From Rhizomucor pusillus (Eukaryota > Mucoromycota > Mucoromycetes > Mucorales > Lichtheimiaceae), in NCBI GenBank assembly GCA_900175165.2, contig FWWN02000640.1, positions 1-64,000 of the forward strand: DNA of 64,000 bases, read 5' to 3'. The first letter of the stretch is position 1. Every line of letters starts with the position of its first letter. The notes beneath the pieces were generated by a model that was given only the letters and a program-made list of their open reading frames with translations, was not told the DNA's origin and did not search any database. Below, piece after piece: positions 1-10,677 of this stretch. The translations under genes were made by a program, and so were the position numbers.

Positions 1-1286
1 GCTGTTACAAGCATCACTAATCCGGGTCGATAAAGTCTCTTTTTCCAGAAATCTATGGCGCTTTGCTTTTAGCGACAGACCAGAACTGCTCAATTGGGTT
101 CAGCTCAGGAGAATATGAAGGTAGATAAGCACATAGATATACTCGAGACATGATATACTTTGCAATATCTTCAGCCTTGTGTATAGAAGCATTATCCAGG
201 ACCTGGTAGTGACCTTTCATTTGCGGATATTTGTCCATTTCATCTGAAGTGTCTTTCAAAAAGCTAATATAGTGATCCGTTACAGTACCAGTGCTCAAAT
301 ATCCAGATTCCTGTCCAGCCTTTCTCTTCTCACTAGGCTTGGGTATTCTCAAGCTAACTTTAATTAAGCCTGAAGCAGAGATAGCACCCAATATAGTCGT
401 AGTCTTTGCTCTCGTGGTTGGCAGGGTAACAACAGCAGGAGTACATTTTTAGACCAAGTCCTCGTACGTTTCATATTTATATGAAACGCAGATTCATCAA
501 GAAACACACAGTTTGTCATGAAGTTCATATTCGTTTGTTCCCACTTGCGAACCCAATCATGTCGTTCTTCAGTCTTTCCTGGGCTATTTCTCTCCACAGA
601 CTGAAACTCTACCTGTTTAAGGGAAAAGTTGCACTAATTTCTCATGAACTAATAAACAGAGCCATGGTGACTTTAAGACCATCGAAGTGCTGCCTTAAAT
701 GCTCAGTCACTTCGGCGACAACAGCAGAGGGATTAGCATCAATAAAATCAATAATGGCCTTTACGTGTTCCTCAGTCAGAATGCGTCTACGACCTTTCTT
801 TTTACCGCTTTCAAAGATGCTGTCCGGACGCTCCTCATACTGTTTGACCCATCTGTGCGCTGTGCGAACGTGAATACCCAATAGTTTTGCTGCAGCAGAA
901 GCATTCATACACTTCTCAATCTTCAGTTTGAAGAATCTAGCCTTGTCTTGAAAAAGTGTAGGAAGTAAAAGTGCGTTTTTTTCCGTCACATCTCTCATAC
1001 GAGAATCCTCATCTCTAGGCTTATCTACTTGCATCGCGTTAGCTCGATGAAATTTCTCTGCAGGCATTTTTCGCAAATACTGAGTATGAGAACTAATCGT
1101 TTCAAGAGCAAATTCTTCCTGGTCAATGATGTAGTCCATCGGTTCATATCTACCATTTTCATCGACGATATTTCCTTGTCCATCTTCGTATAAAAATTGA
1201 GCACTCAAGTTCGAAATTGTAAAGTAGTGAAGAAGGGAAACAGAGAAGGAATACAGGATTTTCGGAATTAGATGTCGTACCACCAC
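1..1286 (-). pseudogene. Tc1/mariner (IS630-type) transposase, decayed and cut by the window edge
   Basis: Read on the minus strand, the translation gives an N-terminal helix-turn-helix part (around 1080-690, with AAAKLLGIHVRTAHRWVKQY) and then a DDE domain: CVFLDESAFH near 500, DNASIHKAEDI near 200 and LPSYSPELNPIEQFW near 100. This order is that of Tc1/mariner transposases. The frame is broken at least three times: near 655-610 the reading frame shifts and two TAG codons fall in the best frame, near 450-440 one base is missing after RTWSK, and near 65-55 the frame shifts again before the KETLS segment. The C-terminus runs off base 1. No terminal inverted repeat could be identified. The element cannot encode an active enzyme. 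The family assignment rests on motif recognition. Confidence 0.85.
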
Positions 1287-1748
1287 GAAATGTTGTCGTC
1301 AACAGATGTCGCCCTTTTTCACTTGTCGGGCATGAATGTCACGTCATCCAAAAGAAAAGAGGTTTATTCAAATGTTATAAAATGAAGTTCACATCGGTAT
1401 GCTGTTCAAACAATATTCAAAGAGGGAAACAGAATTATTGATATTCCCATTGAGATCTTGTCACTAAATAATGGCGCGCATCGTGAGCCGGAGGATTAAG
1501 AGGCCATTTTTTCAAATTACACGCGGTGCATTGGCGAGCTAATGCAGTTCTTTATTGCGTCGCTGCCAAGCTACGTAGTCGAATAAGATTGCTTTTTTGT
1601 CTTCACCTCCAGTGCGTTGTATCCGCAGTACTGAAGTGGTTATGATTGTCGAAGAAGCATTTTTAGATTTTTGTAGCACTTTTCCAACAGGATACACACG
1701 ATAGTACTAATAATGGTATTTATCGGAAGTATCATAAAGACAGAGCAA
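1287..1748. other. AT-rich stretch, no gene seen
   Basis: This lies between the transposase remnant and the 3' end of the next pseudogene. It probably contains the far end of the Tc1-like element, but I could not pair a terminal repeat. No convincing coding segment on either strand. Confidence 0.4.
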
Positions 1749-4145
1749 TTACAAGTATGAATTTTTATCGAAATCAGAAGGGACCTGAGAGAGAGAGGTA
1801 TCATTGCGTGGAGGTGAATACCATGTTTCTCTTTGCCACTGTCTGAATTGATGCTTGGGAATAGCTGATGACGGATGATTATAATTGGTACCAATTGAAT
1901 TCCTTTTTTCTTCGACAAGATCCATTTGCTGTCGTAATTTGATACCAATCGATTCCAACTGCGACCATTAAATTAATAATAATAAAAAATAACAAGAAAC
2001 GAGAATTAAGAACGGTGTTATATAGTGGTATTTGTATCACCTACTCGTAACAAGAGCAATGCTTTTAATGAAGGAGTAAATCTTTTAACTGATGCTAATG
2101 ACATTGGGAACAGGAATTTGAATTGAGGAATCGACACGTACAAGCCAAGCTATTCGAGGTGGATGGTGCATATTTGTCCTTGGAGTGCTAGAGATCAAAA
2201 GATAGAAAAAAGATGAAACCACAAATTTAGTATGGAGTTCATCCTTCATAAACGACTAGATATTTAGGGCTTACCTGTCGATTGTATCATAAATCCTTTC
2301 AATTCCGACGCGACCTGTGCTTCCAGAGTTGTCATCAGCAGCCTGTCCAGTACATCTTTCCCTTCTCGCAAAAGTTTGCCAAGATCAACGGTGACTTTAT
2401 CATCATTGTTGTTTTTTGCTGCTTCTGATGTTCCAATGTCGATAACTTGTCGATGATGATGACAATGATAGCGGAAACGAATATCAATTTTGAAGCTGAT
2501 AATGCGTTTGTTTGTGTTGTCATTTTCGCCGTCGTGTTTTGAGTAAGCCGCCTTTTTTCGAATGATGAATATTCGTTCGTGGTTTCAGAACTGATCCATA
2601 TAAAGAAGGCAGTAAGAGTTAGTTGGATGTTTGCATAAAAGACGAAATTCTTTCACTTACATTTCCGTGGTGATTAATGAATCACCTCCAAAAAGACTAT
2701 CGAAAAGTGGCAGCCAAATTTTGTATGCAATATCGTACTCTGCGCAAATGATAGCGTTCAATGGATCCAGTAATACGAATGACGATGTAATGAGATCAGT
2801 CTAGTATAAAACAAAGTCATCGATGAGTAAAGAACCAAGCATCTGCAAGAGATAATTACTCACGCTTGCTGGATTAATTCCAATCCTTGGACTACATTAA
2901 CATCGAGAAATTCTTCGTCCATTTTTCTTGCAACGTATGATCGTGCACCTCTCAAATTGTTCTCTTCGCAAAGCTATACATCATAAGTCAGTACATATTG
3001 ATCAATTGTTAACGTATGCATGTCTTTACCTTGATGACTTGAATCCATATATCATCCGAAGTTGGAGGTAGGGTGTATTCCTGAAGCTTGTACTTTTCGA
3101 TGTAGTGCTTTTTCATATCACCCCTCTTGCCAGATTCAAATAAGGATGCTTGGCTTTGATGATTGTCGTCAACAAAGTCCAAAATTGATGATAGGCTGGC
3201 GCCGTTACGAATAACAATCTTGTTGGTGATGATAATAGAAGACAGCAGTATACCCAGCATTCACTTCATGACATTTCGTTTAGCAGCCGATAGTGCTGGT
3301 GCACCTTGTAGATATTGATCGTGTTCTTCAACCCCTGCTTTTTTGATGACATATTGGATTGATTCAGTTTCATTATGCGTCTCCTATTAAACTTTACGCG
3401 TCGTAGGGCCACCGCGAAGTTGCTGCGGTATAAGGATACACTCGAAATAACTATGTACGCGCGAGACCTGTAGGGCCATGACAATATGCTGAGAATATCA
3501 TCATTACCATGCAAGATTCAAGTTCCGTGATAGTATCTGATTGACGACTCTCAAGACGAGAATCCAAGGCCTTTCTCACCAGTTTGGCTCCAACTAGTTC
3601 ACTTTTCGTGGCATTGGTCTTGTCTTGCCAAAGGACTTGTTGCTGTAATCGTTCCGATTCATTTTGCTGTTTGATGGTTTCAACGTGGCGTGAATAGATA
3701 TCATGAAATTCCTTTGACACTTGCTTCTTGTCGAGATATGCCTTCAATCGTTCGCAATAGAGTTGCAGTGGCAGATCAAATGATTTGGATGCAATGCGGC
3801 TGAACGTGCTCATGATAATTGATTTCGCTTTATTGGAACTGGTTACATTTCGATTGGCAGAGAGAAAGGCGTCACAGAGTTTGTCCAACGTCGCCCAGTC
3901 GGCTACTGTTAAAGTGGATAAGAACGTATCGATTTTAGAACTTTTTCATTCTTTCGTTGATAGTTTTGTGCATGGGAGAGGCCATGCGGTTGTGGTGGTG
4001 ACGGCATTTTGAAGAAGTCTCTTTTGACGAGCGAAACGCCTGATTTTCCAGCAGCGCCAACCCATCGGGCTACGTCACACAGTGGACCAATAAGGAGGCC
4101 GGAAATGCCAATATTTTTGGTGCCGACAACAACGCTTCCACACAA
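1749..4145 (-). pseudogene. Multi-exon gene of an unnamed, probably Mucorales-specific family, broken
   Basis: Coding-like segments follow one another on the minus strand with good splice sites between them. About 4020-3490 includes VADWATLDKLCDAFLSANR; about 3385-3030 ends in SDDIWIQVIK; about 2975-2865 includes RSYVARKMDEEF; about 2800-2660 includes EYDIAYKIWLPLFDSLFGG; about 2570-2276 includes RIISFKIDIRF and VTVDLGKLLREGKDVLDRLL; about 2185-2045 includes KRFTPSLKALLLLRV; the last exon, 1966-1749, includes MESIGIKLRQQMDLVEEK. In-frame stops interrupt it (TGA at 3261-3263, TAG at 2150-2152), and phase breaks occur near 3935, 2863 and 2610. The segment order resembles a repetitive protein family of unknown function that I associate with Mucorales genomes; that link is from memory. 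No function can be given. Confidence 0.6.
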
Positions 4146-4168
4146 TGTTCACAAATGGACACTTCCGA

Positions 4169-4186
4169 ATAGTACCTATTAAAAAA
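4169..4186 (+). repeat. 18-bp direct repeat, copy 1
   Basis: The 18 bases AATAGTACCTATTAAAAA recur exactly at 6869-6886, in the same orientation and exactly 2700 bp away. Both copies are preceded by an ATGGA-containing segment. The two copies bracket the piggyBac-like remnant. Confidence 0.8.
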
Positions 4187-4989
4187 GGAAAAATGCTTCC
4201 CGTTGAATTTTCTGGTATTGAAGATGAACGCTATTACGGTTTAGTGGCAAGTGAATCAAATCATCACGTCATGCTGGAAATGTAGCACACATTTATTTTT
4301 CTTTTACCTACGACTGGATCATTAAGGCAACATATCAGCACGGAAAAATTACCCGAATCCGTAGGAGTCGCTGCTACATCGATAACTGACGATGTAGCTA
4401 AAAGATAAACTCGTTAGCGCTCACACAACCTTCCAACCTCACGGTCAACTTGTAGGTCTATTGCTCGCCGTATCCACTAAAGTGGGAACGGGGTATTCGT
4501 CGCGAGCAGCCCTAACGAGCCTAATAATGAGGAGGATGATTACGGAAGATACTGCATGTAAGGACAAGTCCATAATGGACATTTTTTAAACGTATTATTC
4601 TGTCCAATAAAAAGCAGCTATGGCCCACTGCAGCCAATGAGCAGCTTCTCTGGCATCCGAAAAATATTGACATGCATGATTGTGAGGGTCAACGCGTATA
4701 GCCCTCCTCGCACAATCTAACTTCAAAGTTTGTTGATCAGTACTTACCAGCCCCGTGTTTGAATGCCTCTCGCATCCCCATATCTTGCTATAAACGCTCG
4801 AGTTTCAGTTGCACCTCGCTTTCTGCGCTCTGCAGGAGTCTACGAGACCCTGAGAACTATAGTTACTATGGACGCGCCGGGGATCAGACTCTTCGGTGTC
4901 ATTACATAGGCCACCAGCAATGGAGATTGATCAGCTTGGATGGTCAAGTTAGATCAGTCGCCCGATCAGCCGGTCCCGTCCTGCCCCTG

Positions 4990-6735
4990 AAACGACTGTT
5001 GCAGCAGCAGCAAACCAGGAAGAGGATCCTGATTATATGGAGGATGCATTGGATCGTGCCGAAGAGAACGAAGAACTCGAAGAATTGAACTCTGCTGGCG
5101 AGAAACAGAGATGACAGTTGACACTCGTGAAGCTCACCCGAACGAAGCTTTCGCCGGGCGTACTGTACTGCATATTCCAGCGAAAGAGTATGCTTCCAAG
5201 ACAAGGTACTTCTTGAGATTTATACCAGAAGTACACATCCAGGAGATCATACTGCCTGCAACCAATCAGCATGCAAGCACGATTATTCCCAACTTCAAAG
5301 CGATATCCTATCCCGAATGCTTACTATGGATTGCTCTTTGGATCATTATGACTGTGATCCGTTTAGATAATCATGCTGCATACTGGCAACGTGGAGCTAT
5401 GGCAGGCATTCTCGCTATCAACTTCAGCAAATACATGAGCATGGAGCGTTTTGATACTATCACCAAAATGCATATATTCTGTCGTCCAGATGCGACGAGG
5501 TTGGTAGCCGGATTCACTGGACATGAATGCATGGTTTTACTTAAGAGGCCAGTAGAAATACGGAAGATTCCTTTTATCAACTTCGTGCTTTTGTGTCTGC
5601 TTACAACGATAATCTCGCTGAAGCCATTACTCCTGGAAAATACCTTTGCGTGGATGAAAGCATGTGTTAATGGCTTGGTAAAGACATGCCTTTTCTCAAG
5701 AAAGTGCCTCGAAAACCGCATCCTGTCGGCCAGGAGTATAAAACTGTTGCAGACGGTACTACATGCTGCATCCTTCGAGTCGACGTCTCTGGCAACACTC
5801 TTCCACAAGAGTTTGATGATCAATACAGCATGAAAACGATTTCAACCGTTTGCAGATTCACCAAGCCGTGGTTCCCTTCCGGAAGAACCATAATTGCGGA
5901 TTCTTGGTTCGGCTCACCAACTATGGTTCGTGAGATGAAGAAGCATGGCTCGAATTCAATCATGCAAATCAAAAAGAGACGGTGTTGGCCGAGGGGAATA
6001 TCTGAAAGCGACGTTATACAAGAACTTGGGTCTTCATTTGGTGACTTCGTATGCATGAAGTCAACTATACAGATGATGTTTTTGTCACGGTACTACGGGA
6101 TCGACAGCCAAAGGTTGTTATTAGCAACTGTGGTGTTATTACCCGCAGCAATCGCAGCATTGGTAGGCGCTTGCCTGATGTAGGTTTTGGTACCATGCAG
6201 CGTCCTCAAGTTATCGACGAATACGAGAATTACAAAGGTATGTGGTTTTCAAAGGTATCGATTCAGTCATAGTGTTAATGTATTGAATTTACAGGTGCAG
6301 TTGACACGGCCAATAACCGCCGGAATTTGACATCATTTCATAATGTTATGAAAACATACCGATGGGAAGTGCGCTGTTTGGCGTTTTTTCTTGGCTATTG
6401 CGAAAGCTAATGCATTCTCTGCTTATACCATGCTTGCGCATGATGGTCATGATATCCATCACAACGTCTTTCGATGGAAATTGGGTCAAGAATCAAATGA
6501 GTACGCTCGTAGAATGCAAAACGATGACGGAAATATGAAGGAAGGCGTCACCACATGGTCCCAGCAGGTACGCACGGTTCACAAACGTGTTTCCTTGGGC
6601 AGAAGTGACAAAGGGCATTTCATAAAACGCAACTGCATCGAGAGGGGATGCCGTGGAAGATCAACCCTCAGATGCAACTGCAGTTCCGACATGGTCTTCT
6701 GCCAGGTGCATTTGGATGAGCATCTCACATCCTAA
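4990..6735 (+). pseudogene. piggyBac-type (DDE_Tnp_1_7) transposase, frameshifted
   Basis: An acidic N-terminal part (about 4995-5110, DYMEDALDRAEENEELEEL) leads into VHIQEIILPATNQHAS and AISYPECLLWIALWI (5230-5345). The catalytic region follows in other frames: YLCVDESM near 5650 (first Asp), TIIADSWFGSP near 5890 (second Asp), VDTANNRRNLTSFHN near 6300 (third Asp), and a C-terminal Cys/His-rich part (RCNCSSDMVFCQVHLDEH, 6670-6725) like the piggyBac cysteine-rich domain. A TAA follows ESMC in frame near 5665. Frameshifts lie near 5110, 5500, 6055 and 6400. An intron probably separates 6236 from 6296. Decayed and surely inactive. Confidence 0.85.
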
Positions 6736-6868
6736 CTACGAACAATACTGTTACCACAATAAACTAGAGAACCTAAGCTATATTTCGTGCAAGTTTCATT
6801 GGAATTGGCCAACGAAAACCTCATCAAAAGAGCGTTTCCGTAGTGTCCATTTATGGATATTTTTTCGT

Positions 6869-6886
6869 AATAGTACCTATTAAAAA
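6869..6886 (+). repeat. 18-bp direct repeat, copy 2
   Basis: Exact copy of the sequence at 4169-4186, same strand. It lies just after the piggyBac-like transposase remnant. Confidence 0.8.
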
Positions 6887-7134
6887 TACTGCATATGACA
6901 TTGCTGAAATTTCTTCCTAAATCCCGGAGATCGATTGCTCAAGAAAAAGACTAAAATAGGTGATACCGATTTTCATTGGAGATGACTAGATACTGTATGA
7001 AAGATCTCCATTTGTCGGTTGCAGCTCTGTGCAACTGCCGCGCTTTTCCTGCAAGCAATTCACACATCAAATCCTCCCCTTTTCCCTTTTCGCAAACCCT
7101 TTTTTTATTTCTTTTCCACTTACATACTTTGATA

Positions 7135-9729
7135 ATGAGCACAAAGGAAGAGGTTACTGTAAACGGGACAGCGATTTCGTCAGAGAAGGTGCAGACGAGC
7201 GACGAGAAAGTCCATGGCAAGCAGCAGGCACCTGATGGTGAAGGCGGCAGCACCGACAACAATAACGTGACGACGATGGTGGTGGACGATGAACAGAACG
7301 TTCGAGTGCTTGAGAAGCGTCTCGTGCGCAAGATTGATCTAAGGTTAGAAGAGGCGGCGGCGATCAAAGCAATCTGTTCACTGACAAGCAGCCACAATGT
7401 ACATAGATTCATCCCGTGGGTTTCATTGATCTATCTATTACTCAGCCTGGATCGAAACAATATCGGCAATGCAAAGCTAGGCACTCTCGAATCCGATCTG
7501 CATCTCGACGGCAACGAGTATTACACGGCAGTGACGATCTTCTTTGCAGGTAAGGAAGAAGAAAGAAAAGAAATGAAAAGAAAAAATGGCTCTAACAAAG
7601 AAAAAAAAATATACACCGCCTCTTAGGTTACGTTATCTGCCACATCCCGGGCAGCGTTTTGATGAAGCGGTAAATATAATAAGCGCCGGAAAGGGGGTTA
7701 CGCGCGTCGTTGTGCGTGTGTGTGTGTGTGTGTGTGTGTGCATGTATAACTGAATGTCATGTGCCATTTGTATTCTAGATTCATGCCAAGTCGATGGATT
7801 TCGGGCGCAATGGTTATGTGGGGAATCTGTTCCATCTGGTACAGTATTATAAGTCGTCTCGGAGATGAAATAAACCTTACGCACGCATCTGTGCAGTCAG
7901 GCTGCAACGCACAATGCTTCAGGGCTAATAGCCTGTCGGTTTTTCCTGGGTAACAACAATTGCATTTCTGGAAAAAAGGTGTAACTTATAGTCGCTAAAT
8001 CTGTTGCGTTCAGGTGCTTTCGAGGCCGGTTCTGGACCACCGATTCCATTGCTGCTATCCTTTTGGTACCAACGAGAAGAGCTGGCTCTTCGCGTAAGTG
8101 AAGTGATTAGCAGTTGAAAGCCTTCTCTCGAGACTGAACCGTAAATGTTTAAATAGGTTGCCTTGTATTTTGGAGCATCGACAGTAGCCGGTGCATTCTC
8201 TGGTGCGATAGCGTACGGTGTGCTGAAAGACTTGAGTGGAGCCCACGGAATTGCAGGATGGAGGTAAAGTTGTTATGGTAAAATTGCCGGTGTGTTTCAA
8301 GAATTCCTTTTACCCTTTTGACTCTTTCGAACAATGCAGGTGGCTGTTCATCACGGAAGCAGCTCCAACCATTGCTATAGGTTTGTTGAGCTTCCTGGTC
8401 TTACCGGATATGTAAGCAAGATAATAGAGAGTTCTTTTCTCGCCAGATCCCAGACCAACCAACGACTTGCTTTCCATTTTTAGGCCTGAAACAAGCAAGA
8501 AGTGGTTGACGCCCGCCGAAAGGGAACTGGCGATCAAACGCACGAGATCGAGTGGCAACACAGACAGTAAACCTCTTGATAAGCACCAGTTCCTCGCTGC
8601 ACTCCTGGATTACCGAAATTGGCTTTGCGGTAATTTTTTTTTCTAAAACGATGGCTGCTCTTGACTGTACTAACTGACTGACTGACTTCTCTGCCAGTTG
8701 CCATATACACCGGTCTCAATGTCTGCTTGTCCTCGTACGCAGTGTACTTGCCGACAATTATCCGTGACCTAGGCTTCAGTTCACTGGATGCTCAACTGTT
8801 GTCTATTCCGCCGTACGTAGCAGCCTGTCTTTTCCTACTGGTAAGTCTGTTCATGCATGGATGAATGGAATGAATGCTTATCATTGGATACACTTTTTTC
8901 TTTCAGTTTCTCTGCTGGAATTCCGATAGGAAACTGGAACGAGGCTACCACATAGTATGCTCCTTATTTCTGGGAGTTATTGGCTACATTTTCCTGTTGT
9001 CAAGTCTGAACATTGGCTTGCGGTATACAGGCGCAGTACTTGTAGCCTGTGCGATTTACCCCAGCATTCCTTTGGTAAGTAGCGGGTGTCAAGTGGTGCC
9101 CGGAAGAAATCAGGCTTGGTTTTTGCTCACACGCTGGTGGTGGTCTGATTCTTCTTCGCAACATCATAGACTCTGTCTTGGGTCAGTAACAAGTAAGTTG
9201 TTGGAAAGAGACAAAATCCTTCGACGAAACACTCGTCAGTAAATAACGTTTTTTACAGCAACCTTGGTCACACTAAGCGGGCAGTTGGCGTCGCTATGAC
9301 ATCCATGATTGCACAGGTATAACAGAAGCACCAAGAACAAAAAATGATATGACAAAATTTTTTGCTAATCTCATTTACTGTCTATCCAGTGCTTTAGCAT
9401 GCTCGGTTCTCAGGTATACATTTTTTTGGACATGTTGGGAAGGGGGTGGTGAATCATCCGTTTTTTTTTCTTTTCCATTGTTTCTAACCACTCGACAAAA
9501 GATCTACAAATCCCAGGATGCTCCGAGGTATCTTCCTGGCCACTGCGTGTGCCTTGCGTTCCTGTGTCTGTCGGTTGTTTCAGCAGCGCTGCTCAAGTTC
9601 CTGCTAAAACGAGAAAACCGTCGTCGCGACAAAGAATACGGCGAATGCACCGCAGTAGACCTTTCCCAAGGCAGCGACGAGATAGAAAAGCTCTGCGACA
9701 AGCATCCAAAATTTAGATACGCATTGTAG
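7135..9729 (+). CDS. MFS permease of the anion:cation symporter (Dal5/allantoate) type
   Basis: Fifteen exons: 7135-7343, 7407-7549, 7627-7669, 7779-7838, 7897-7949, 8014-8093, 8157-8263, 8340-8411, 8484-8629, 8698-8840, 8907-9074, 9170-9192, 9259-9316, 9390-9413, 9502-9729. Together they give 518 residues, the usual size for this family. A hydrophilic N-terminus of about 60 residues leads to LVRKIDLRFIPW and LDRNNIGNAKLG, hallmarks of the ACS family in fungi, which imports allantoate, nicotinate, pantothenate or similar anions. Further markers are LIACRFFLGAFEAG, FLVLPDMPETSKKWL and the late NNLGHTKRAVG. The first intron has a length divisible by three and would read through. The exons of 23 and 24 nt are unusually small. 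All introns are GT-AG. The substrate cannot be read from sequence. Confidence 0.9.
7716..7740 (+). repeat. (GT)n microsatellite inside an MFS intron
   Basis: A run of about 12 GT dinucleotides lies in the third intron (7670-7778) of the MFS gene. It is likely length-variable between strains. Confidence 0.9.
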
Positions 9730-10085
9730 TATAATAGGATGGGTTCTCTCCGCCCTTTCTTGTCCTGCTCTTAAAAAAGAAAGCGACCCAGTTCGGTCGC
9801 ACAATCCACCAAAAAAAGACTGGCAGCCTTTTCCCATTTTCTTTTGCCACGAGGGATGGGGGGAGGATGTGCGATTGCTGAACTGCTGCTTGTGCGTAAG
9901 GTCTCGGCCCTCCTCCCCCTCTCTATTTTTTGCTAGCCCAACCACCATACCGCGATAGATTTCATATAAAATCCCTGCTCCTTCCCTCGATTGCCTTTCC
10001 TCTTTAACTTTTTTTCTTCTCTTCTCTCATTTCTTTCTTTCTTTCACTTCTTCTTTTTTCTTCTTGTAAACAAAAATATAAAACC
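9730..10085 (+). promoter_or_regulatory. MFS 3' region and probable promoter of the small downstream ORF
   Basis: A TATAAAA-like stretch near 9965 is followed by a long pyrimidine-rich leader (about 9998-10070, mostly C and T), typical of fungal 5' leaders. The ATG at 10086 follows directly. No other gene seen. Confidence 0.45.
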
Positions 10086-10394
10086 ATGCTGCAGCTATTT
10101 ATCGACTGGCGACATCGTATTTCCGGCAAGCAGTATCCTCTCCCACCACCGCCAACGCACCACGCACCAAATAACAACGTTGTCAACACCACAAGCTCGC
10201 CAGAACCTGTGCCGGCCAAACCAACAGATATCGTACGATCGTCCTCATGGGAATCGTGGGCTTCATCGGAATCTTCTTTATGCGATTGGCAAAGCAATAA
10301 GGAAAAATGGTCCTTCAAGGAAGATTATGTCTCGTTTCCACAGCTTGACGCTGAAGATGATAATAATACCGGAACTACTACTGAAAAGGCATGA
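10086..10394 (+). CDS. Small unknown protein, 102 residues
   Basis: A single uninterrupted ORF follows a TATA-like box and a pyrimidine-rich leader, a context that supports real expression. The protein begins MLQLFIDWRHRISGKQYPLP. It then has a proline/asparagine-rich low-complexity stretch, a Ser/Trp-rich segment (SSSWESWASSESSLCDW) and an acidic tail. No domain, signal peptide or membrane segment was recognised. It ends 283 bp before the convergent 3' end of SEC16. I do not recognise a family, and it could be a lineage-specific small protein. Confidence 0.55.
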   Translation: MLQLFIDWRHRISGKQYPLPPPPTHHAPNNNVVNTTSSPEPVPAKPTDIVRSSSWESWASSESSLCDWQSNKEKWSFKEDYVSFPQLDAEDDNNTGTTTEKA

Positions 10395-10677
10395 AAATAT
10401 TTCACTACTACTACTTGACATCTGCAACAACAACGACAACCACATTTTTTATATATCGATCATGTACATTACAACCATTTTTTAACATATACCAAACACA
10501 ACCCAGCATTGCAGCATATATATTCCCTTCTTGTCCTTGTCGCTCTCTCCATCTCTCTCTCTGTCTGTCTGTCTGTCTACATTGGCCCTTATTTTTAAAT
10601 CACTCCCCCATCACACTATACACCTATGCCCTGTCGCTAATAATAAAATTCAAAATTTTATATATCGTGTGCTATGT

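Larger units (their letters stand above)
4559..6890 (+). mobile_element. piggyBac-like DNA transposon remnant
   Basis: The interval contains a decayed piggyBac transposase and related subterminal motifs: GTCCATAATGGACATTTTTT near 4569-4588 and GTCCATTTATGGATATTTTTT-like sequence near 6845-6865, in the same orientation. TTAA, the usual piggyBac target, occurs at 6880-6883, but I could not pair it with a matching left end carrying an inverted repeat. The boundaries are therefore approximate. Confidence 0.55.

Noticed and set aside
4460..4515. Inverted repeat GCTCGC ... GCGAGC with an inner CCACT/AGTGG hairpin, as a possible small transposon or structured RNA
   Set aside because: Arms are only 5-6 bp and no target duplication or second copy was found.
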